In this document: positions 25,007 to 34,068 of the stretch, in pieces
How positions within the stretch are numbered: position 1 is the stretch's first letter
Layout of the letters: the number at the start of each line of letters is the position of its first letter
NCBI GenBank assembly: GCA_964530075.1
Contig: CAZGXU010000001.1
Span: 20,383-84,382 of the forward strand
Origin: JANQEA01 sp964530075
Lineage (GTDB): Bacteria > Bipolaricaulota > Bipolaricaulia > UBA7950 > UBA9294
Reading direction: 5' to 3'
DNA length: 64,000 nucleotides
The notes under the pieces: model-generated
The model's input: the letters and a program-made list of their open reading frames with translations, nothing else
Told to the model about the DNA's origin: nothing
Databases searched by the model: none
Program-made: the position numbers and the translations under genes

Positions 25007-25989
25007 AGGTGCCTCCACGACGAGGAGAGGAAGAGCCACACCTTCTCGGCCGCCGGGAGGGACGTTCGGCTTCCGAAGACCTCGTACTCCGCCGCGACGA
25101 TCCGCGAGAGGATCCGGCCATAGATCTCCGAGAGGAGCCAGGGGCAGGCGCGGCTCCACCGCGGAAGGTGGGCGAGGAGGAGGCGGCCACGATCGAGGTG
25201 GGTCCTCGCCCGGACCGCGTACGCCGTGAGGAGCGCGCGAAGCCCGGCGGTCATCGTTCGCGCCCCGAGCTCGGTCTCGTCGACGCCGTGCGCGGCGAGC
25301 TCCTCGGAGGGGAGGTAGATCCGGCCGAGGGCGAGATCCTCGTCGACGTCGCGGAGGATGTTGACGTATTGCATCCCGAGGCCGAGGTCGATCGCCGCCT
25401 CGCGCATCTCGGCCGTCGGCGGAGCCCCGCCGGTGAGGATCGGCAGGGTCGCCAGACCGACGGCCGAGGCGACGTGGTAGCAGTAGGTCCGCAGCTCCTC
25501 GTCGGTCCCGATCCGCGTCGTGATCAGGTCCATCTCGACCCCGGTGAGGACGTCGCGCAGGTCCCCCTCCGAGACCCCGAATCGGGAGATCGCGTCGGCG
25601 AGCGCGAGGTCGCGCTCGATCCTCGGTGTCCCGTCCGCCGCGGCCGCGAGCCGGTCGCGCATCGCCTTCAGCCCCGCCCGCCGCGCTTCCGGATCGTCGA
25701 GGACGGGGTTGGCGACATCCGGCGTGGGCCGCCGGTCCACCTCCTTGGACAATCGAGCGCTCTTTGGCTCACCCACTGAGAGAATGGCGGAGCCGTTCTC
25801 TCCCGGCGCAGATGCTGGCAGAAAGGCAGCATCTGCGACGCAGTCGGCCTCCCGGCAGAACGCGTACAGGGCGTAGACGGCACGGCGCTCCGTCCGGGGG
25901 AGGCTGAGGAACGCGAAGTAGAAGTTCCGCGCCTCGCGCCGCGTCGTGCGCGCGCACGCCCGATACGCGCCCGCTAGATCCGGCGCCAT
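25003..25989 (-). CDS. hpnD: Presqualene diphosphate synthase HpnD with an inserted segment
   Basis: 328 residues. Converts two farnesyl diphosphates to presqualene diphosphate. First Asp-rich motif READCVAD, second NILRDVDED; SRNFYFAF-type start ARNFYFAFLSLP. Directly after the first motif, where homologues have about ten residues, lie about 40 extra residues (about 57-97, from AFLPASAPGENG to ANPVLDD). Their DNA carries two hairpins (see the repeat entry). The reading frame is kept, so the enzyme could still be active. Overlaps hpnC by 16 bases and hpnE by 4. Confidence 0.88.
   Translation of the reverse strand: MAPDLAGAYRACARTTRREARNFYFAFLSLPRTERRAVYALYAFCREADCVADAAFLPASAPGENGSAILSVGEPKSARLSKEVDRRPTPDVANPVLDDPEARRAGLKAMRDRLAAAADGTPRIERDLALADAISRFGVSEGDLRDVLTGVEMDLITTRIGTDEELRTYCYHVASAVGLATLPILTGGAPPTAEMREAAIDLGLGMQYVNILRDVDEDLALGRIYLPSEELAAHGVDETELGARTMTAGLRALLTAYAVRARTHLDRGRLLLAHLPRWSRACPWLLSEIYGRILSRIVAAEYEVFGSRTSLPAAEKVWLFLSSSWRHL
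25778..25837. repeat. Double-hairpin insertion inside hpnD
   Basis: Two adjacent inverted repeats. First: GAGAGAA (25778-25784) with TTCTCTC (25796-25802), enclosing a further 3-bp GGC/GCC stem. Second: an 11-bp perfect stem CGCAGATGCTG (25807-25817) with CAGCATCTGCG (25827-25837) and a 9-base loop. Both lie in the part of hpnD that encodes residues absent from the family. The composition looks less GC-rich than the surroundings. Resembles in-frame palindromic elements known inside genes of other bacteria (e.g. Rickettsia). Confidence 0.6.
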
Positions 25990-26873
25990 CGCTTGGAGAA
26001 GATCGCGGAGAGCGCGAGACCGACCTTCTCCGGGCCGGAGAGCGTCGGGCGGCGGGAGAGGGTGTCGTAGTCCTGGCGCTCGATCTTCCGAAGGATCGCC
26101 AGCCCGCCGAGGGAGAAGAGGGCGAGGTCGATGCGGAGATGCCCTCGGACGCGGTCGATCAGGGGGAGTCCGGCGCGGAAGTACGAGCGGGTCCGGTCGA
26201 CCTGGAGGCGCATCAGGTCCCTCAGGTTGGCCGACGCGCGATCAGCGCGGAGGTCGGACCTCGCGACCCCGTATTCGCCCATCTCGTCCTCGGGAAGGTA
26301 GACGCGGCCCAGGGCGGCGTCGCGCTCGACGTCCTGCCAGAAGTTGGCGAGCTGAAGCGCGGTGCACGTGGCATCGGAGAGGGCGAAGCGCCGTTCGTCT
26401 CGGTATCCGTAGAGCATCAGCACGAGACGCCCGACGGGGTTCGCCGAGTGCTCGCAGTAGCGGCGGAGCTCGTCGAATGTGGCGAACGAGCCCCGGCGCT
26501 GGTCGATCCGGTTCGCCTCGATCAGCCGGGCGAGCGGCTCCCGCGGGAGGTCGAATCGGGCGATCGTCCCCTGCAGCGCGACGAGGACAGGGTGCCGCGC
26601 CCGCGATTCGAACGCCGCGTCGAGCTCGTCCTCGAACCGATCGAGGAGGGCGAGACGATCGCCGGGGGCCTCATCGCCGAGGTCGTCGACCGTCCGGCAG
26701 TAGGCGTAGAGGATGGCCAGATGCCGGCGCATCCCTCGCGGGGCGAGGCGCGACAGCACGGTGAAGTTCTCGTAATGCGCGCGGGCCAGCGACACGCAGA
26801 ACCGGCTCGCCTCCTCGATCGAGGCCGGGACCGCCGGAGGATCGAGGAGCGCGCGGACGTGCGCCGCTACCAT
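25974..26873 (-). CDS. hpnC: Hydroxysqualene synthase HpnC
   Basis: 299 residues, squalene/phytoene synthase fold. First motif YCRTVDDLGDEA, second ANFWQDVERD; LGRVYLPEDEM follows as in HpnC. Converts presqualene diphosphate to hydroxysqualene. Its ATG lies 7 bases inside the yjbQ 3' end. Confidence 0.92.
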   Translation of the reverse strand: MVAAHVRALLDPPAVPASIEEASRFCVSLARAHYENFTVLSRLAPRGMRRHLAILYAYCRTVDDLGDEAPGDRLALLDRFEDELDAAFESRARHPVLVALQGTIARFDLPREPLARLIEANRIDQRRGSFATFDELRRYCEHSANPVGRLVLMLYGYRDERRFALSDATCTALQLANFWQDVERDAALGRVYLPEDEMGEYGVARSDLRADRASANLRDLMRLQVDRTRSYFRAGLPLIDRVRGHLRIDLALFSLGGLAILRKIERQDYDTLSRRPTLSGPEKVGLALSAIFSKRWRRI

Positions 26874-27340
26874 CCGTGGACCTGGATGACGACCTCGCGA
26901 AGTCGCGGCCGGTCGAGCTCGATGAGGAAGACCCGTTGCCACCGACCGAGGAGCGCCTCACCGTCGCAGATCGGGATCGTCTCGCTGGCGGACAGCAGGA
27001 GGTGCTGGCAGTGGGCGTGGCCGTTCGGGCACTCGTCCTCGGTCATGTTGACCGTGCGGATGACGAAGTCGTTGTGCCGGTAATTGGCCTCGCGCGGCGC
27101 GGTCCGCTCGAGGAATCGAGCCATGTCTTCCAAGAGAAGCGGCTCGTTCTCGTTGATCTTCACCGCGGCGGTCGTGTGCCGCGAGAAGATCGTCACCGTC
27201 CCCTCCCGGATCCCCGACGCCTCGACGGCCCCGGTGACCTCATCGGTGATGTCGATGAACTCCGGCGCACCGGACGCCTCCCGCTGGATCACGCGTCGGT
27301 GCAGCTTCATTCCGACCTGCTCTTCCATCGATGTTCTCAT
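26867..27340 (-). CDS. yjbQ: YjbQ family protein (UPF0047)
   Basis: 157 residues. Hallmarks: HTTAAVKINENEP at about 55-67, NGHAHCQHLLLSASETIPI with conserved His/Cys, and the terminal LIELDRPR. Some members have weak thiamine-phosphate synthase activity; the physiological role is unsettled. The ATG at 27340 has AGGAGAGG in front and overlaps the ispH stop (ATGA). Its presence in a hopanoid operon is unexpected. Confidence 0.88.
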   Translation of the reverse strand: MRTSMEEQVGMKLHRRVIQREASGAPEFIDITDEVTGAVEASGIREGTVTIFSRHTTAAVKINENEPLLLEDMARFLERTAPREANYRHNDFVIRTVNMTEDECPNGHAHCQHLLLSASETIPICDGEALLGRWQRVFLIELDRPRLREVVIQVHGW

Positions 27341-28242
27341 GTTCCTCTCCTACCCCCGGTCTTCTGCTTCGTCGCCCTCGCCGTCCCTTCTTCCGCGGGG
27401 CCGGCGTCCCGCAGGCGCCGGACGACGGCGTTGATCACGTCGTCCGGGGTCGAAGCCCCGGCCGTGACGCCGAACCGACTCGTCCTCTCGAGCCAGCTGT
27501 CGTCGATCTCGTCGGCCGATTCGATGTGGTACGTGCGGATCCCCGTCTCGCGACAGGTCTCCGCCAGCTTCCGTGTGTTGGCCGACGTCCGGCTCCCGAC
27601 GACGATCAGCGCGTCGACCGAGTCGGCGAGCTCCTTCGCCGCCTGGTAGCGGCGCCCCGTCTCCGGACACGTGGTGTCGATAATCCGGATCTCCGGCGCG
27701 GCCCCGGTCAGCCGCCGAACGATCGTCTGGGCGAACTCGGCGAACCGCGTCGGGTTCTTCGTCGTCTGCGCGATCAGCGCGATCCCCCGCTCGCCGATCG
27801 GGATCTCCACGTCCGGCGACTGCGTTGCCATCCCCTGCCCCCGCGTCCACGAGAGAATCCCGCGGACTTCGGGATGCTCGGACTCCCCGTAGAGGACGAC
27901 GGTGAACCCCTCCTCCACCAGCTTCGCCGCCGTCTCCTGAGCCCGACGGACGATCGGGCACGTCGTGTCGACGAGCCGCAGCCCACGCCGCTCGATCTCG
28001 GCGAAGACCTCCTCGCCGGCGCCGTGGGCGGTGATCGCGACCGTCCCATTCTCGGGGACCTCGTCGAGATCGGTCGCCATCTTCGCCCCCTTCGCGGCGA
28101 GGGCGTCGACGACGTGGGCGTTGTGGACGATCGCCCCGAGCGTATGGAGCGGCCCGTGCTCCGCGAGCTCGGTCTCGATCATCTGCACGGCGCGGCAGAC
28201 CCCGCCGCAGAACCCGAGGACCTTCGCCCTGACGATGCTCAT
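27337..28242 (-). CDS. ispH: 4-hydroxy-3-methylbut-2-enyl diphosphate reductase IspH
   Basis: 301 residues. Last step of the MEP pathway, giving IPP and DMAPP. The three cluster cysteines are in GFCGGVCRA (C12), DTTCPIVRRAQ and DTTCPETGRRYQ. Conserved HNAHVVD, AHGAGE (usually AHGV/SAHG) and SRTSANTRKL are present. The C-terminal 20 residues are a charged tail. Embedded between shc and yjbQ with ATGA overlaps on both sides, placing precursor supply under the same control as hopanoid synthesis. Confidence 0.92.
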   Translation of the reverse strand: MSIVRAKVLGFCGGVCRAVQMIETELAEHGPLHTLGAIVHNAHVVDALAAKGAKMATDLDEVPENGTVAITAHGAGEEVFAEIERRGLRLVDTTCPIVRRAQETAAKLVEEGFTVVLYGESEHPEVRGILSWTRGQGMATQSPDVEIPIGERGIALIAQTTKNPTRFAEFAQTIVRRLTGAAPEIRIIDTTCPETGRRYQAAKELADSVDALIVVGSRTSANTRKLAETCRETGIRTYHIESADEIDDSWLERTSRFGVTAGASTPDDVINAVVRRLRDAGPAEEGTARATKQKTGGRRGT

Positions 28243-30173
28243 TCCGCCTCCCTCGGCGCGGCCCGATAGCGTCCGAGCGCCATCAGCGGGAAGACGTCCC
28301 GATAGAGGTGATAGCGGATCATGAAGTCCGTCGGGAACCCGGCGCCGGTGAACTGCGGTTCGTCCCACCCACCCGATTCGTTCTGCGTCGCCGTGAGGTA
28401 CTCGATCCCCCTCTGCGTCGCCGGGTGGTCGACCTCCCCGGCCGCCAGAAGCCCGAGGAGGGCCCACGCCGTCTGCGACGCCGTCGACGGTCCTCGTCCC
28501 CGCCAGGCCGGATCGCCGTACCCTTCGATCCGCTCGCCCCACCCGCCGCTGGCGTTCTGGTGCGCGATCAGCCAATCGACGGCCCGCCGCACGTACGGGG
28601 ACCCCATGTTCTCCCCGACCGCCTCGAGCCCGGGGAGGACGCTCCCGATCCCGTACGTCAGGTTGACGCCCCATCGCCCGTACCAGGCGCCGTCGGGGTC
28701 CTGCTCCCGCTTGAGGTAGGCGACGGCCCGGTCGATGGTTCGATTCCCGATCCGCCGGCCGCGTCGGCCGAGGCATTCGACGACGTGTCCCGTCACGTCG
28801 GCCGACGGTGGATCGATCACCTCGCCGAAGTCGCAGAACGGGATCTGCCGCGTCCACGTCCGCGTGTTGTTCCGGTCGAACGCGCCCCACCCGCCGTTTC
28901 GGCTCTGCATGCCGACGAGCCACTCTTCCCCCCGCGACAACGCGTCCCGCACGCGACGCGTCCCGCTCCCGCCGGCCTCGAGGAGGCCCATCATCACGAC
29001 CGCTGTGTCGTCGGTGTCCGGATAGACGTCGTTGGCGAACTCGAACGCCCAGCCGCCGGGTTCCGCGTCGCAGCGGACCTGCCAATCGCCGCCGGTGAGA
29101 ACCTGCTCGTCGAGGAGCCAGCGTGCGACGCGGGCGATCGCCGGGTGGTCGGCCGGAAGGCCGGCGTCCCGGAGCGCGATCAGAGTGAGCCCCGAGTCCC
29201 AGACCGGGGAGAGGCAGGACTGGAGGCGGAACGAACCCTCCTCTCGGATCGCGAACCCCGTCTCCCCGTAGATGCCGGCGAACCCCTTCGCGAGCGGGCC
29301 GTCGCCGTCGAGGGCGTGTCCGCGCAGCTTAAGCGCGATCAGCGAGTAGACCCACGGAGGCTGGATTCCGCCCCACGAGCCGTCCGCCTCCTGGCGTTCG
29401 AGGATCCACGCCTCGGCCCGGGCGAGGGCGCGGCGGCGCAGCGGCTTCCAGGGGAGTCGCTCGTGCAGGCGGAGGACGCGATCGAGGAGGAGGAAGCCGC
29501 GCGCGCGCCATGTCGTCTTCGCCGGTCGGATCGAGAGATCGGCGTTCTCCCGGCCGTGGAGGAACAGCTCGTCGACCCGGGCGCCCTGCGGGAGCGGGAC
29601 GACCGGCTTGGCGTCCATCAAGATCGCCATCGGCACGATCGTCTGCCGGGCCCAGCAGGCGAACGAGTAGATGCTGATCGGGGACCAGCTCGGCAGGAGG
29701 ACGAACTCGGGCGGGAGGACCGGGACGCCCTGCCAGTCCCACTCGCCCATCATCGCGAGCCAGATCTTGGTGAACACGCGAACGTTCTCCACGCCGCCGC
29801 GGGAGAGGATGAACATTCTCGCCTTCTCCATCTCGGGTCCGCTGGGCGGGATCCCGGCCATCTTGAGGGCGAGGTAGGCCTCGACCGTCGTCGACAGCTC
29901 GGGCGGACCGTCGTGCCAATTGGCCCAGGTTCCGTCCTCGCGCTGCTGCGACAGGATGTAGCTCGCGGCGTCGCGGGACTCCCGGGGATCGGTCTCTCCG
30001 AGGACGTGGCGGAGGAAGACGTGCTCGGCGGTGATCGTGACGTTCGACTCGAGCTCCGCCCACCAGTAGCCCGCGTCGGACTGCAGCGACAGAAGATGCC
30101 CGATCGCCGCGTCGATCGTTCGGTCGATGTCAAGGGTCGGGGAGGGGCGTCGGGCGGTCGTCGGCCTACGCAT
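28239..30173 (-). CDS. shc: Squalene-hopene cyclase
   Basis: 644 residues, full length. Catalytic DxDD motif in YPDTDDTAVVM; several QW repeats (QSDAGYWWAE, QREDGTWANW, QEADGSWGG, QSRNGGWGAF, QNASGGWGE, QNESGGW). Cyclises squalene to hopene on the cytoplasmic membrane. Upstream overlap with hpnG is 8 bases, downstream ATGA with ispH. Confidence 0.95.
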   Translation of the reverse strand: MRRPTTARRPSPTLDIDRTIDAAIGHLLSLQSDAGYWWAELESNVTITAEHVFLRHVLGETDPRESRDAASYILSQQREDGTWANWHDGPPELSTTVEAYLALKMAGIPPSGPEMEKARMFILSRGGVENVRVFTKIWLAMMGEWDWQGVPVLPPEFVLLPSWSPISIYSFACWARQTIVPMAILMDAKPVVPLPQGARVDELFLHGRENADLSIRPAKTTWRARGFLLLDRVLRLHERLPWKPLRRRALARAEAWILERQEADGSWGGIQPPWVYSLIALKLRGHALDGDGPLAKGFAGIYGETGFAIREEGSFRLQSCLSPVWDSGLTLIALRDAGLPADHPAIARVARWLLDEQVLTGGDWQVRCDAEPGGWAFEFANDVYPDTDDTAVVMMGLLEAGGSGTRRVRDALSRGEEWLVGMQSRNGGWGAFDRNNTRTWTRQIPFCDFGEVIDPPSADVTGHVVECLGRRGRRIGNRTIDRAVAYLKREQDPDGAWYGRWGVNLTYGIGSVLPGLEAVGENMGSPYVRRAVDWLIAHQNASGGWGERIEGYGDPAWRGRGPSTASQTAWALLGLLAAGEVDHPATQRGIEYLTATQNESGGWDEPQFTGAGFPTDFMIRYHLYRDVFPLMALGRYRAAPREAE

Positions 30174-30801
30174 CCGCCCTCCCGGAGAGCGCGTCGACGA
30201 GAGCGCCGACGGCCGTTCCGAGCGCACGACCGGCGGCGATCGCCGCGCGCGCTGCGCGCGCGCTCTCGACGGGGTGCCGGAAGGCCGCGGTCCAGAACGG
30301 ACGGTCGGCGGAGAACGGCAGGTCCGCCCGGACCGGATCGAGGACGGCGCGAAGCGCGATGAACGCGATCCCCCGATCCGCCGCCCATCGAGCGAGCGGG
30401 CCGCTCTCCATGTCGACCGCCGTCACGCCGCCCTCCGCCAGCGCGCGCTTCTCGTCCGCTTCGAGGACACGATCGGCGGACTCGCAGACGCCGATGCGAA
30501 GCCCTTCCGATCCACCGTTCAGCGCGCGGCGTGCCCGTTCCAGAAGCGCCGGGTCGACGCGGATCTCCTCGTGTCGGTGGCGGATGGTCCGCGCGAGGAA
30601 CAGGTCCCCTCTTTCGATCCGCGGGTCGATCCCGCCGCAGAATCCGGTCGCGATGAGGTGCGACGCATCGGCCGACTCGGGGCCGAGCCCCTCCATCGTC
30701 TCGCGGGAACGCTCTCCGATTGCTGTCCGGACGACCCGAACCCCGGGGCCCCGGGCGATCCACCTCGACTCGATCGCGAAGCAGGCCGTGACGAGAATCA
30801 T
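30166..30801 (-). CDS. hpnG: Hopanoid-associated nucleoside phosphorylase HpnG
   Basis: 211 residues, purine phosphorylase/MTA-nucleosidase fold. Signatures: LIATGFCGGIDPRIERGDLFL, AVDMESGPLARWAADRGI (purine-site Glu), LRAVLDPV. Removes adenine from adenosylhopane to give ribosylhopane in extended hopanoid synthesis. ATGA overlap with hpnH upstream. Confidence 0.88.
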   Translation of the reverse strand: MILVTACFAIESRWIARGPGVRVVRTAIGERSRETMEGLGPESADASHLIATGFCGGIDPRIERGDLFLARTIRHRHEEIRVDPALLERARRALNGGSEGLRIGVCESADRVLEADEKRALAEGGVTAVDMESGPLARWAADRGIAFIALRAVLDPVRADLPFSADRPFWTAAFRHPVESARAARAAIAAGRALGTAVGALVDALSGRADA

Positions 30802-31802
30802 CGCCCCCACGCCCCTCGGGCCAATCGAGCGAGCGCCTTCGGCTTGTGGAGTGCGTCGAGGATGCTCGCTCCCTCGAACGCCGAATGCATCATGCAATGG
30901 GCGCATCGCGGATCGCGCCCCGGCCCGTATCGCTCCCACACATCATCGGCGAACAGCTCGTCGACATCGTCGACGTGCCGGTCGGCGATCGCGTAGCAGG
31001 GGAGGCGCCATCCGAGGACCGTGTACGTCACGGTCGTCCAGGCGGCGCAGTCGTATTCGCGCTCGCCACGCAGGAAGTCGAGATAGAGCGGGTTGTTGTA
31101 GAACGGGAAGCCCTTCGACGGGTCGAGGACGTCCCGGAAGACGGAGATCGACTCCTGTCGCTGCAGGAAGAGATCCCGGTCGGGCACGTCCTCGTACGAG
31201 TACCCGGGCGAGACCATCAGCCCCTCGACGCCCAGGTCGACCAACGCGGCGAAGAGCCGGTGCAGGTCCTCGACGTCCGAGCCGTGGAAGAGCGTCGTGT
31301 TGGTGCAGACGCGGTGCCCGCGCGCGACGGCGTCGCGGATCGCCGCGACGGCGGTCGCGTACGTTCCCGGATGCTCGGTCAGCCGATCGTGGGCCGACTC
31401 AGTCCCATCGAGGTGGACGACGAAGGCCAAACGCGTCGACGGCTCGAACAGGTCGAGCCTCTCCTGCAGCAGCAGGCCGTTCGTGCACAGGTAGATGAAG
31501 CGGCGATCCTCGATGATCGCGCGGACGATCTCGCCGATCTGCGCGTGGAGGAGCGGTTCTCCGCCGGAGATCGACACGATCGGCGCGCCAGAGGCTCGGA
31601 CGGCCGCGAGGGACTCGTCGACCGTCAGCCGCCGGTCGATGACGTCGCGGTACTCGCGGACGCGTCCGCAGCCGGTGCACTTCAAATTGCAGGCCTCGAG
31701 CGGTTCGAGCATCGTGACGAGGGGGAAGCGGCCGGCGCGCCGCGCGGTGCGTCCGATCAGGTGCCGGGCGACGGAGAGATCGAGTCGCAGCGGTCGGCTC
31801 AT
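30798..31802 (-). CDS. hpnH: Radical SAM adenosylhopane synthase HpnH
   Basis: 334 residues. CNLKCTGCG radical SAM cluster motif (CxxxCxxC) near residue 38, SISGGEPLLH SAM motif, and a C-terminal Cys pair region RCAHCMMHSAFE as in HpnH. Adds 5'-deoxyadenosine to hopene. With HpnG this shows the cell makes C35 extended hopanoids. ATGA overlap with the prenyl synthase gene. Confidence 0.93.
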   Translation of the reverse strand: MSRPLRLDLSVARHLIGRTARRAGRFPLVTMLEPLEACNLKCTGCGRVREYRDVIDRRLTVDESLAAVRASGAPIVSISGGEPLLHAQIGEIVRAIIEDRRFIYLCTNGLLLQERLDLFEPSTRLAFVVHLDGTESAHDRLTEHPGTYATAVAAIRDAVARGHRVCTNTTLFHGSDVEDLHRLFAALVDLGVEGLMVSPGYSYEDVPDRDLFLQRQESISVFRDVLDPSKGFPFYNNPLYLDFLRGEREYDCAAWTTVTYTVLGWRLPCYAIADRHVDDVDELFADDVWERYGPGRDPRCAHCMMHSAFEGASILDALHKPKALARLARGAWGR

Positions 31803-32800
31803 CTCTCCCTCCTCGCGAGAAAACCGATCAGCTCCTCCATCCGAGAGCGCCCGTCGTCCGAGAAGGGAAGCCGACGGAGTCGGTCGATCGCTTCGTTCAG
31901 GTAGCCCCGGACCAGGGTGTCGCACGCCGCCCGCACGTCGAGGGCGTCCAGCCGTCCGACGACCCAGGCGACGTCGTCATCGGCGATCCCGCCTTCGGCG
32001 GCCTCTTCACCGCCGTAGAGCCTCTTCAGCGCAGCCTCATCCTCCCCCACGGCGCGCTCGAACAGGAGGACGATCGGGAGCGTCTTCTTCCGCCGACGGA
32101 TGTCCGACCCCGTCGCCTTCCCGAGCACGTCGTCCTCCCCCCAGATGCCGAGGAGATCGTCCTGGATCTGAAACGCCCGTCCGACCGACCCCCCCAGCCC
32201 GGCGAGCGTCGAACGGACGCGGCCGTTGACCCCGGAGGCGATCCCGCCGAGTTCGAAGGCACAGCGGAGGAGCGCCCCGGTCTTCCGGTCGATCATCGCC
32301 ACATAGTCCTCGGCGGTGATGTCCCGACGTTCGAACTCGAGGTCGCGACACTGGCCTTCGATCATCTCCTGGGTTGCCCGAATCAGGCAGTCGGCGGCGG
32401 AAGGGGACGACCCGAGCGCGGTCGAAATCGCGAGGGCGTGCATCAGATCCCCGGCGTTGATCGCCTGCTCGATCCCGCAGATCGTCCAAACCGCGGGCCG
32501 GCCGCGGCGGACGCGGTCGCGGTCCTGAATGTCGTCGTGGATGAGCGAGAAGCCGTGGATCAGCTCGAGGCCTACGGCGCTGGGGAGGGCCGTCTCAAGG
32601 CTCCCCGCGAGCTGCTCCGCCACGAACAGGACGAGGCTCGGCCGGAGGAACTTGCCGGCCGGTCTCGTGGGCGTCCCGTGTTCGTCCTCCAGCCCGATGT
32701 GATACCGAAGGAGCGAGCGGAGGGGCGCGTCGCCCTCCAGCGCGCGCGAGAGACCGCCCTCGATCTCCTCTCGGTACGCCTGAAGGATTCCTTGCGCCAT
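31799..32800 (-). CDS. Polyprenyl (farnesyl/geranylgeranyl) diphosphate synthase
   Basis: 333 residues. First Asp-rich motif HDDIQDRD and second QDDLLGIWGEDD; also GKFLRPSLVLF, KTGALLRCAFELG and DIRRRKKTLPIV. By operon position it most likely supplies farnesyl diphosphate for HpnCDE, although product length cannot be read with confidence. AGGAGAG precedes the ATG; the response regulator ends 31 bases upstream. Confidence 0.9.
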   Translation of the reverse strand: MAQGILQAYREEIEGGLSRALEGDAPLRSLLRYHIGLEDEHGTPTRPAGKFLRPSLVLFVAEQLAGSLETALPSAVGLELIHGFSLIHDDIQDRDRVRRGRPAVWTICGIEQAINAGDLMHALAISTALGSSPSAADCLIRATQEMIEGQCRDLEFERRDITAEDYVAMIDRKTGALLRCAFELGGIASGVNGRVRSTLAGLGGSVGRAFQIQDDLLGIWGEDDVLGKATGSDIRRRKKTLPIVLLFERAVGEDEAALKRLYGGEEAAEGGIADDDVAWVVGRLDALDVRAACDTLVRGYLNEAIDRLRRLPFSDDGRSRMEELIGFLARRER

Positions 32801-32831
32801 ACGCTCTCCTTTCCCGCCGGATTGCCTGTCG

Positions 32832-33431
32832 TCAGACCGGCCACCGGAGGAGGCCTCGCTCCTCGGCGACCTTGACCAGTTCCGTCGCGGTTCGGGCGTC
32901 CAGCTTCCGCATCAACCGGGCGCGGTGGCTACGGACGGTGTGAATGCTCCGACTCATGATCGAGGCGATCTCTCGATTCCGCTTCCCCTCGGCGATTAGC
33001 TGGAGGACCTCGCGCTCCTTGGTCGTCAGGACCTCATCCTCCGGATCGCCCGGCGGGACGCACTCCTCTCCGGCCATGACCCGCTCGATCACCTCGATGA
33101 GCCGATCCGGCGTCTCGTCTTTCACGACGTATCCTCGCGCCCCGGCGCTTCGCGCCCGGCGAGCGAGATGCTCGTCGGGGTGCATCGTCAGGATCACGAC
33201 GCGCGTCTCCGAGGAGAGTCTGGCGATCCGCCGCGTCGCCTCGATTCCGTCGAGAAGCGGCATCGAGACGTCGACGAGCGCGACGTCCGGCCGGTGTTTC
33301 CGGACCCCTTGGAGGAGCGAGCGTCCGTCCCCGGCCTCCGCGACGACGTCGATCCCGTGGGACGCGAGCAACGCGCGAATGCATGTACGCACGAGGTCGT
33401 GATCGTCCGCCAACACCACCCGGATGGCCAT
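32832..33431 (-). CDS. NarL/LuxR-type response regulator A
   Basis: 199 residues. Receiver domain with acidic pair DD9-10, phospho-acceptor D54 (VALVDVSMP), Thr in VVILTMHPDE and Lys in GYVVKDE. C-terminal LuxR-type HTH (about 135-195, LTTKEREVLQLIAEGKRNREIASIMSRSIHTVRSH). It lies 31 bases upstream of the prenyl synthase gene with no clear terminator, so it heads the hopanoid genes proper. Confidence 0.92.
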   Translation of the reverse strand: MAIRVVLADDHDLVRTCIRALLASHGIDVVAEAGDGRSLLQGVRKHRPDVALVDVSMPLLDGIEATRRIARLSSETRVVILTMHPDEHLARRARSAGARGYVVKDETPDRLIEVIERVMAGEECVPPGDPEDEVLTTKEREVLQLIAEGKRNREIASIMSRSIHTVRSHRARLMRKLDARTATELVKVAEERGLLRWPV

Positions 33432-33495
33432 CGTGGGGACATTCTACGGACCCCGCAAGAGGAAGGAAATGGGGGAGCGTGCTAATTGGATTTCA

Positions 33496-34068
33496 CTAGA
33501 GACCGATCCGCCGCGCGCGTCCGATCAGGCCGGCGCGGGTGCGGACATCGAGTTTGGCCATCAGTTGCTGGACGTACGCCTCGATCGTCTTGGGCTGCAG
33601 GTCCAGGGTGGAGGCGATCTCGTCGTCCGTGGAACCCTGCGCGATCCGCGACAGGATCGCGCGCTCCCGCTCCGTCAATCCGCCCTCGACCGGGATCGAC
33701 TCGCCGGCCGCGACGGAGCGGATCGCCTCGATCAACTCCTCCACCGGGGCCGACTTGGCGATCAGTCCGCACGCGCCGCGCTCGCGGGCCTCCGCCGCGT
33801 ACTCCGGCTCCGAGTGCATCGAGAGGACGAGGACGTGGGTTTCCGGGTTCCTTTTGCGGATCCGGTCGATCAGGTCGAGGCCGTTGGCATCCGGGAGGGC
33901 GATGTCGAGAAGGAGGACGTCGGGCCGCGCTTCCCCGACGGCTCGGACCGCGGCGGAGGCGTCTCCGACAGAGGCGACGACGTCGATCCCCCGCTCGGCC
34001 GAGATCAGGTCGGAGAGCGCGTCGCGGATCAGCCTGTGGTCATCGACGATCACGACTCGGATCGGCAT
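33496..34068 (-). CDS. NarL/LuxR-type response regulator B
   Basis: 190 residues. Receiver with D55 (VLLLDIALPD) and Lys in GLIAKSAP; LuxR-type HTH (about 130-187, LTERERAILSRIAQGSTDDEIASTLDLQPKTIEAY). Its start overlaps the kinase gene by 29 bases, marking it as the closest partner of the kinase. 64 bases separate it from regulator A. Confidence 0.92.
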   Translation of the reverse strand: MPIRVVIVDDHRLIRDALSDLISAERGIDVVASVGDASAAVRAVGEARPDVLLLDIALPDANGLDLIDRIRKRNPETHVLVLSMHSEPEYAAEARERGACGLIAKSAPVEELIEAIRSVAAGESIPVEGGLTERERAILSRIAQGSTDDEIASTLDLQPKTIEAYVQQLMAKLDVRTRAGLIGRARRIGL

